Shown: positions 6,660 to 9,284 of the stretch, piece by piece | Layout: every line of letters begins with the position of its first letter | Numbering within the stretch: the first letter of the stretch is position 1 | Assembly (NCBI GenBank): GCA_021648045.1 | Contig: JAKITM010000092.1 | Span: 1 to 9,284 of the forward strand | Source: Lysobacterales bacterium | GTDB taxonomy: Bacteria > Pseudomonadota > Gammaproteobacteria > Xanthomonadales > SZUA-36 | Direction: 5' to 3' | Length of the DNA stretch: 9,284 bases | Made by a program: the position numbers and the translations under genes | Notes under the pieces: generated by a model | What the model saw: the letters and a program-made list of their open reading frames with translations, nothing else | The model's database searches: none | Told to the model about the DNA's origin: nothing

Positions 6660-7676
6660 ATGTTCAGAATTTTTAGAAAAAAACGCGATAAAACCGGCGG
6701 CACACAAGCCGGGCAAGTTTCAGATGTGCAATTACGCCCGGTAGAAATTGCCGGCATTGACCCACTGGAACGACGGCTGGGTAAAACCCGCACATCACTT
6801 GGCGACACCCTCAGCAAGCTTTTCTCCCCCGGGGTTATGCTGGATGAAGACTTGCTTGAAGAGCTGGAAACTACCCTGCTGATGGCCGATGTTGGGGTTA
6901 GTGCTACCCTCGAAATAACCGACGCTTTAGGCAAAGGTATAAAAGCTGGGGTGATAACTGAAGCTTCACAATTATTACCCGCCGTGCAAGCCGAGTTGTA
7001 TGAATTGATTGAACCCTCAGAGCAATTATTACAAATTGATACCAGCAGTAAGCCCTTTGTAATACTTGTGGTGGGTATAAATGGCGCCGGCAAGACCACA
7101 ACCATCGGCAAACTCGCCCAGCGCTATAAAGAAGAAGGCCTAAAGGTGATGTTGGCCGCCGGTGACACTTTTCGGGCAGCCGCCGTTGAACAGCTACAAT
7201 CCTGGGGTGAGCGCAATCAGATACCCGTAGTCGCCCAGGCAACCGGGGCTGATTCTGCTTCGGTTATTTTTGATGCGCTGGAATCAGCACGCGCGCGTGG
7301 TGTCGATGTACTCATTGCCGATACCGCAGGACGCCTGCATACTCAGTCCAACCTGATGGAAGAACTGCGCAAAATACATCGGGTGATGGGCAAGCTCGAT
7401 AGCCATGCCCCGCATGAAGTTATGCTGGTATTGGATGCCGGAACCGGCCAAAATGCCATCGCCCAAGCTAAACAATTCAACGAGTCTGTAAAAGTAACAG
7501 GAATTACCCTTACCAAGCTTGACGGTACCGCTAGGGGCGGAGTACTTTTCGCACTCGCCAAAGAACTGGACATACCCATACGATTTATCGGTGTGGGTGA
7601 GTCTGCTGTCGACCTGCGACCCTTTGATGCAGGAACATTCATTAATGCAATCCTGCCAATCCCTGAAAATCCCTGA
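6660..7676 (+). CDS. ftsY: Signal recognition particle receptor FtsY (NG domain only)
   Basis: FtsY is the SRP GTPase receptor that delivers ribosome-nascent chain complexes to the Sec translocon at the inner membrane. From the ATG at 6660 the protein has 338 residues. The four-helix N domain begins near residue 34, and the G domain has GINGAGKT (139-146, P-loop), DTFRAAA (169-175), DTAGR (221-225), the SRP-family DAGTGQNA box, TKLDG (285-289) and GVGE (311-314). Only about 33 residues, starting with a basic MFRIFRKKRDK, precede the N domain. The long acidic A domain of the 497-residue E. coli protein is missing, and the basic N-terminus may serve for membrane contact. An in-frame TTG at 6588 would add 24 hydrophobic residues but lies in the promoter. 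ftsE and ftsX do not follow; mutY does. The stop codon lies in a 10-bp duplication. Confidence 0.97.
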   Translation: MFRIFRKKRDKTGGTQAGQVSDVQLRPVEIAGIDPLERRLGKTRTSLGDTLSKLFSPGVMLDEDLLEELETTLLMADVGVSATLEITDALGKGIKAGVITEASQLLPAVQAELYELIEPSEQLLQIDTSSKPFVILVVGINGAGKTTTIGKLAQRYKEEGLKVMLAAGDTFRAAAVEQLQSWGERNQIPVVAQATGADSASVIFDALESARARGVDVLIADTAGRLHTQSNLMEELRKIHRVMGKLDSHAPHEVMLVLDAGTGQNAIAQAKQFNESVKVTGITLTKLDGTARGGVLFALAKELDIPIRFIGVGESAVDLRPFDAGTFINAILPIPENP

Positions 7677-7681
7677 AAATC
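7658..7681 (+). repeat. 10-bp tandem duplication at the ftsY stop codon
   Basis: A period-10 tract of 2.4 copies (unit AATCCCTGAA) spans the end of ftsY. The second copy supplies the TGA stop at 7674-7676. With one copy removed the frame would read I-P-E-N-H and stop at the TAG now at 7684-7686. The duplication therefore changes only the last residue and stop of FtsY, and lengthens the gap to mutY. Confidence 0.85.
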
Positions 7682-7698
7682 ATTAGTTACTTACTCGC

Positions 7699-8727
7699 TT
7701 GAAGTCATTTCCCCAAAGACTGCTTGCCTGGGCGAAAGTCCATGGTCGCCATGACCTGCCCTGGCAGCCCCAGAAAAGTCGGAACTCTAAAAAAGTAGAC
7801 GCTTATCCCATCTGGGTAGCAGAAATAATGCTCCAGCAAACCCAGGTAAAAACGGTAATACCCTACTACCTGGCATTTATGCAGCAATTCCCGGCGCTAC
7901 CGATTCTTGCAGCAGCCAGCCTGGATGAGGTCTTGGCACTGTGGTCTGGGTTAGGTTATTACGCCCGCGCCCGCAATTTGCATAAAGCCGCACAAATAAC
8001 CCACCGGATTGCTACGGCTTTCCCGGACTCAGCGGCGGAATTGTTGGAACTACCCGGTATCGGCCGCTCAACCGCAAATGCCATCGCCTCACAGGCAAGC
8101 AACACGCCTTTAGCCATCCTTGATGGCAACGCCAAGCGAGTTTTTGCTCGCCATGCAGGCATTCCCGACTGGCCGGGCAAGGCCACCGTGCAAAATAAAC
8201 TTTGGCAAGCAGCCCAAGACCGACTTACAAAAGTAAACGGCGCAGCCTACACCCAGGCCATCATGGATTTGGGTGCCAGCCTTTGTAGCCGCAGCCAGCC
8301 CGATTGTGAGCACTGCCCGGTGAATGCCGATTGTTACGCCTTGCAGGAAAACCGAGTAGCTGAGTTTCCCGGTCGCAAAGTTGCGAAAAAGAACCCTGAG
8401 CAGTTCAAACAATTACTCATCAACCGGGATTCCCAAGGCCGCATTTATCTGCAAAAGCGCCCGCCTACCGGAATCTGGGGTGGGCTTTGGTCACTCCCCG
8501 AGCACACCGAGCAGGACGCTATAAATTTTGAACTACAATTACCTTTGTTAATTCATGATTTCAGCCATTTTCGTCTGCATATCACCCCACTATTAGTCGA
8601 TCACAAGCAAATGCAGGTGAATGAGGCGCAGGGTAGCTATTTCGCCACCAAAGATTGGCGAAAACTAGGTCTGCCTGCACCCATCCGGCAAATTCTTGAG
8701 CAAAGCGTTAAAATACCCATACAGTAA
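7699..8727 (+). CDS. mutY: Adenine DNA glycosylase MutY
   Basis: MutY removes adenine mispaired with 8-oxoguanine in base-excision repair. In its 342 residues the catalytic Glu is E42 (WVAEIMLQQTQV), followed by GLGYYARARNLHKAA (84-98), the helix-hairpin-helix LPGIGRSTANAI (118-129) and catalytic Asp D142 in LDGNAKR. The 4Fe-4S cluster cysteines are C196-x6-C203-xx-C206-x5-C212, exactly the E. coli spacing. The C-terminal NUDIX-like 8-oxoG recognition domain (from about 233) has RPPTGIWGGLWSLPE and the FSH loop at 288-290. The start is TTG at 7699: a stop lies in frame at 7684 and no ATG or GTG is available before the catalytic region, so the rare start is forced. No good Shine-Dalgarno sequence is seen; reinitiation after ftsY, 22 bp upstream, is plausible. 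A basic stretch at 24-35 is about seven residues longer than in E. coli. Confidence 0.97.
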   Translation: MKSFPQRLLAWAKVHGRHDLPWQPQKSRNSKKVDAYPIWVAEIMLQQTQVKTVIPYYLAFMQQFPALPILAAASLDEVLALWSGLGYYARARNLHKAAQITHRIATAFPDSAAELLELPGIGRSTANAIASQASNTPLAILDGNAKRVFARHAGIPDWPGKATVQNKLWQAAQDRLTKVNGAAYTQAIMDLGASLCSRSQPDCEHCPVNADCYALQENRVAEFPGRKVAKKNPEQFKQLLINRDSQGRIYLQKRPPTGIWGGLWSLPEHTEQDAINFELQLPLLIHDFSHFRLHITPLLVDHKQMQVNEAQGSYFATKDWRKLGLPAPIRQILEQSVKIPIQ

Positions 8728-8748
8728 AACGGAAAACAGAGAACCAAG

Positions 8749-9018
8749 ATGAATCACAAAGTCAATTGCATCATTCTTAAACAACAAGCCGATGGCCTAA
8801 AACGCCCACCCTGGCCCGGCGAGTTAGGTAAGCGTATTTATGACGCCGTTTCACAACAGGCATGGCGAACCTGGATGGACCACCAAACCACCCTGATAAA
8901 CGAACATAGATTGAACCCATTAAACCCAAAAGACCGTCAGTTTATTGAAACCGAGATGGAAAAATATTTTTTTGGTGGCGGTTCAGAAAAACCCAAAGGC
9001 TTTGTTGCACCGGAATGA
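8749..9018 (+). CDS. yggX: Probable Fe(2+)-trafficking protein YggX
   Basis: A small cytoplasmic protein linked in enterics to protection of iron-sulfur enzymes and DNA from oxidative damage, and proposed to handle Fe(II). The 89 residues carry the family pattern: a single conserved Cys at position 7, PGELGKRIYDAVSQQAW (23-39), the HQTTLINEHRLNPLNP stretch and a C-terminal EMEKYFFGG followed by PKGFVAPE. Length is normal. The ATG at 8749 has an AGAGA element about six bases upstream. It follows mutY by 21 bp, the same pair as in E. coli. Both mutY (4Fe-4S enzyme) and yggX act against oxidative damage, so co-expression makes sense. Confidence 0.96.
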   Translation: MNHKVNCIILKQQADGLKRPPWPGELGKRIYDAVSQQAWRTWMDHQTTLINEHRLNPLNPKDRQFIETEMEKYFFGGGSEKPKGFVAPE

Positions 9019-9060
9019 CATCAAATAATTCGAATTTTCAACAGAAAACCCAGAATTAAC

Positions 9061-9098
9061 TTGACTTCACCCCCCTGTAATTGTCTAATAACGCGCCC
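9061..9098 (+). promoter_or_regulatory. tRNA-Phe promoter with GC-rich discriminator
   Basis: TTGACT (9061-9066) and TCTAAT (9084-9089), each five of six consensus bases, are separated by exactly 17 bp. A GC-rich discriminator, CGCGCCC (9092-9098), follows. Such discriminators are typical of stable-RNA promoters under stringent (ppGpp/DksA) control. Transcription should begin near 9096, about 30 bases before the mature tRNA. Confidence 0.72.
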
Positions 9099-9117
9099 TG
9101 CAGAGCAATTGTGCAGG
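9097..9117 (+). other. Hairpin in the pre-tRNA 5' leader
   Basis: CCTGCA (9097-9102) and TGCAGG (9112-9117) form a perfect six-pair stem around a nine-base loop, followed by an A-rich spacer up to the tRNA. It would fold at the 5' end of the precursor and could protect it or place RNase P or RNase E cleavage. Confidence 0.4.
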
Positions 9118-9125
9118 CAAAAAAT

Positions 9126-9201
9126 GGCTCGATAGCTCAGTTGGTAGAGCAGCGGATTGAAAATCCGCGTGTCCCTGGTTCGATTCCGGGTCGAGCCACC
9201 A
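9126..9201 (+). tRNA. tRNA-Phe (GAA)
   Basis: The acceptor stem GGCTCGA (9126-9132) pairs with TCGAGCC (9191-9197), followed by an encoded ACCA. The D arm GCTC/GAGC, the five-pair anticodon stem CGGAT/ATCCG region with loop TTGAAAA, and the T arm with GGTTCGATTCC are all in place. The anticodon GAA is at 9159-9161 and reads UUC/UUU. The 76-base gene closely resembles E. coli tRNA-Phe. It is the last gene in the window; its 3' end is a common integration site, but no att repeat can be judged with only 83 bases after it. Confidence 0.98.
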
Positions 9202-9284
9202 TTTATTTGCAATATATATCAGTCGATTACACCCTCCCGAATGGTGTTAAGCCTTACTTTGGACCTTTTTTAGGTTAATGATAT

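Noticed and set aside
9027..9036. AATTCGAATT palindrome after yggX
   Set aside because: A 10-bp AT-rich palindrome is expected by chance and has no T-tract or partner sites.
9229..9271. Terminator after tRNA-Phe: ACACC/GGTGT stem (9229-9233 and 9243-9247) and a T6 run at 9266-9271
   Set aside because: The T-run is 18 bases from the stem, and the only stem directly before it is short and bulged. Termination here is possible but not supported enough to call.
9021..9278. Two open frames, one per strand, across the tRNA-Phe gene
   Set aside because: Both are well-known translation artefacts of tRNA sequence (IAQLVEQRIENPRVPGSIPGRA on one strand and GGSTRNRTRDTRIFNP on the other); the tRNA explains the DNA.
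1..9284. CRISPR array, insertion sequence, toxin-antitoxin pair or defence system
   Set aside because: No regularly spaced repeats, transposase motifs or defence-type domains were seen on either strand.

Overview
The window looks like a chromosomal segment of a gammaproteobacterium, probably a marine or environmental member of the Pseudomonadales/Cellvibrionales side. From memory, the order coaD, YfhL-type ferredoxin, gamma-glutamyltransferase on one strand is the Pseudomonas order. The divergent rsmD/ftsY pair and the mutY-yggX pair are also gammaproteobacterial neighbourhoods. Base composition is moderate in the housekeeping part (33 G/C of 60 counted by hand at 7141-7200) and much lower in the first gene (18 of 60 at 181-240). 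The taxonomic placement is an inference from gene order and protein motifs; no database was searched.

Left edge (1-948, + strand): the C-terminal part of a large secreted-type right-handed parallel beta-helix protein. It has a clear asparagine ladder, a C-terminal PDLGAHE module and a short aromatic/acidic tail ending IFRDSFE. Its 5' end lies outside the window. It converges on the next block across a 150-bp gap with two inverted-repeat structures.

Centre (5757 down to 1099, - strand): a tight five-gene run read in the order coaD, fdx (8Fe ferredoxin), ggt, metallo-beta-lactamase-fold hydrolase, M20D amidohydrolase. Gaps are 4 bp, an 11-bp overlap, about 44 bp and 8 bp. An extended -10 type promoter candidate precedes coaD. 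GGT and the M20D enzyme carry export signals and the MBL enzyme does not. Coenzyme A synthesis, electron transfer and three hydrolases of glutamyl, ester/lactone and N-acyl amide type bonds may therefore be co-transcribed.

Right (6573 down to 6004, - strand): rsmD, ending in an intrinsic terminator unusually far from its stop codon. It diverges from ftsY (6660, + strand), which is followed by mutY, yggX and a tRNA-Phe(GAA) gene with its own promoter carrying a GC-rich discriminator. ftsY codes for an NG-domain-only receptor, and ftsE/ftsX/rpoH, which usually follow it, are absent. The ftsY stop codon sits in a 10-bp tandem duplication.

Most of the window is ordinary core genome. The least explained parts are the AT-rich beta-helix gene with its C-terminal tag, the MBL-M20D pair behind ggt, the structured 3' region of rsmD, and the ftsY/mutY junction. 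I did not find a CRISPR array, transposase, toxin-antitoxin pair or phage gene.
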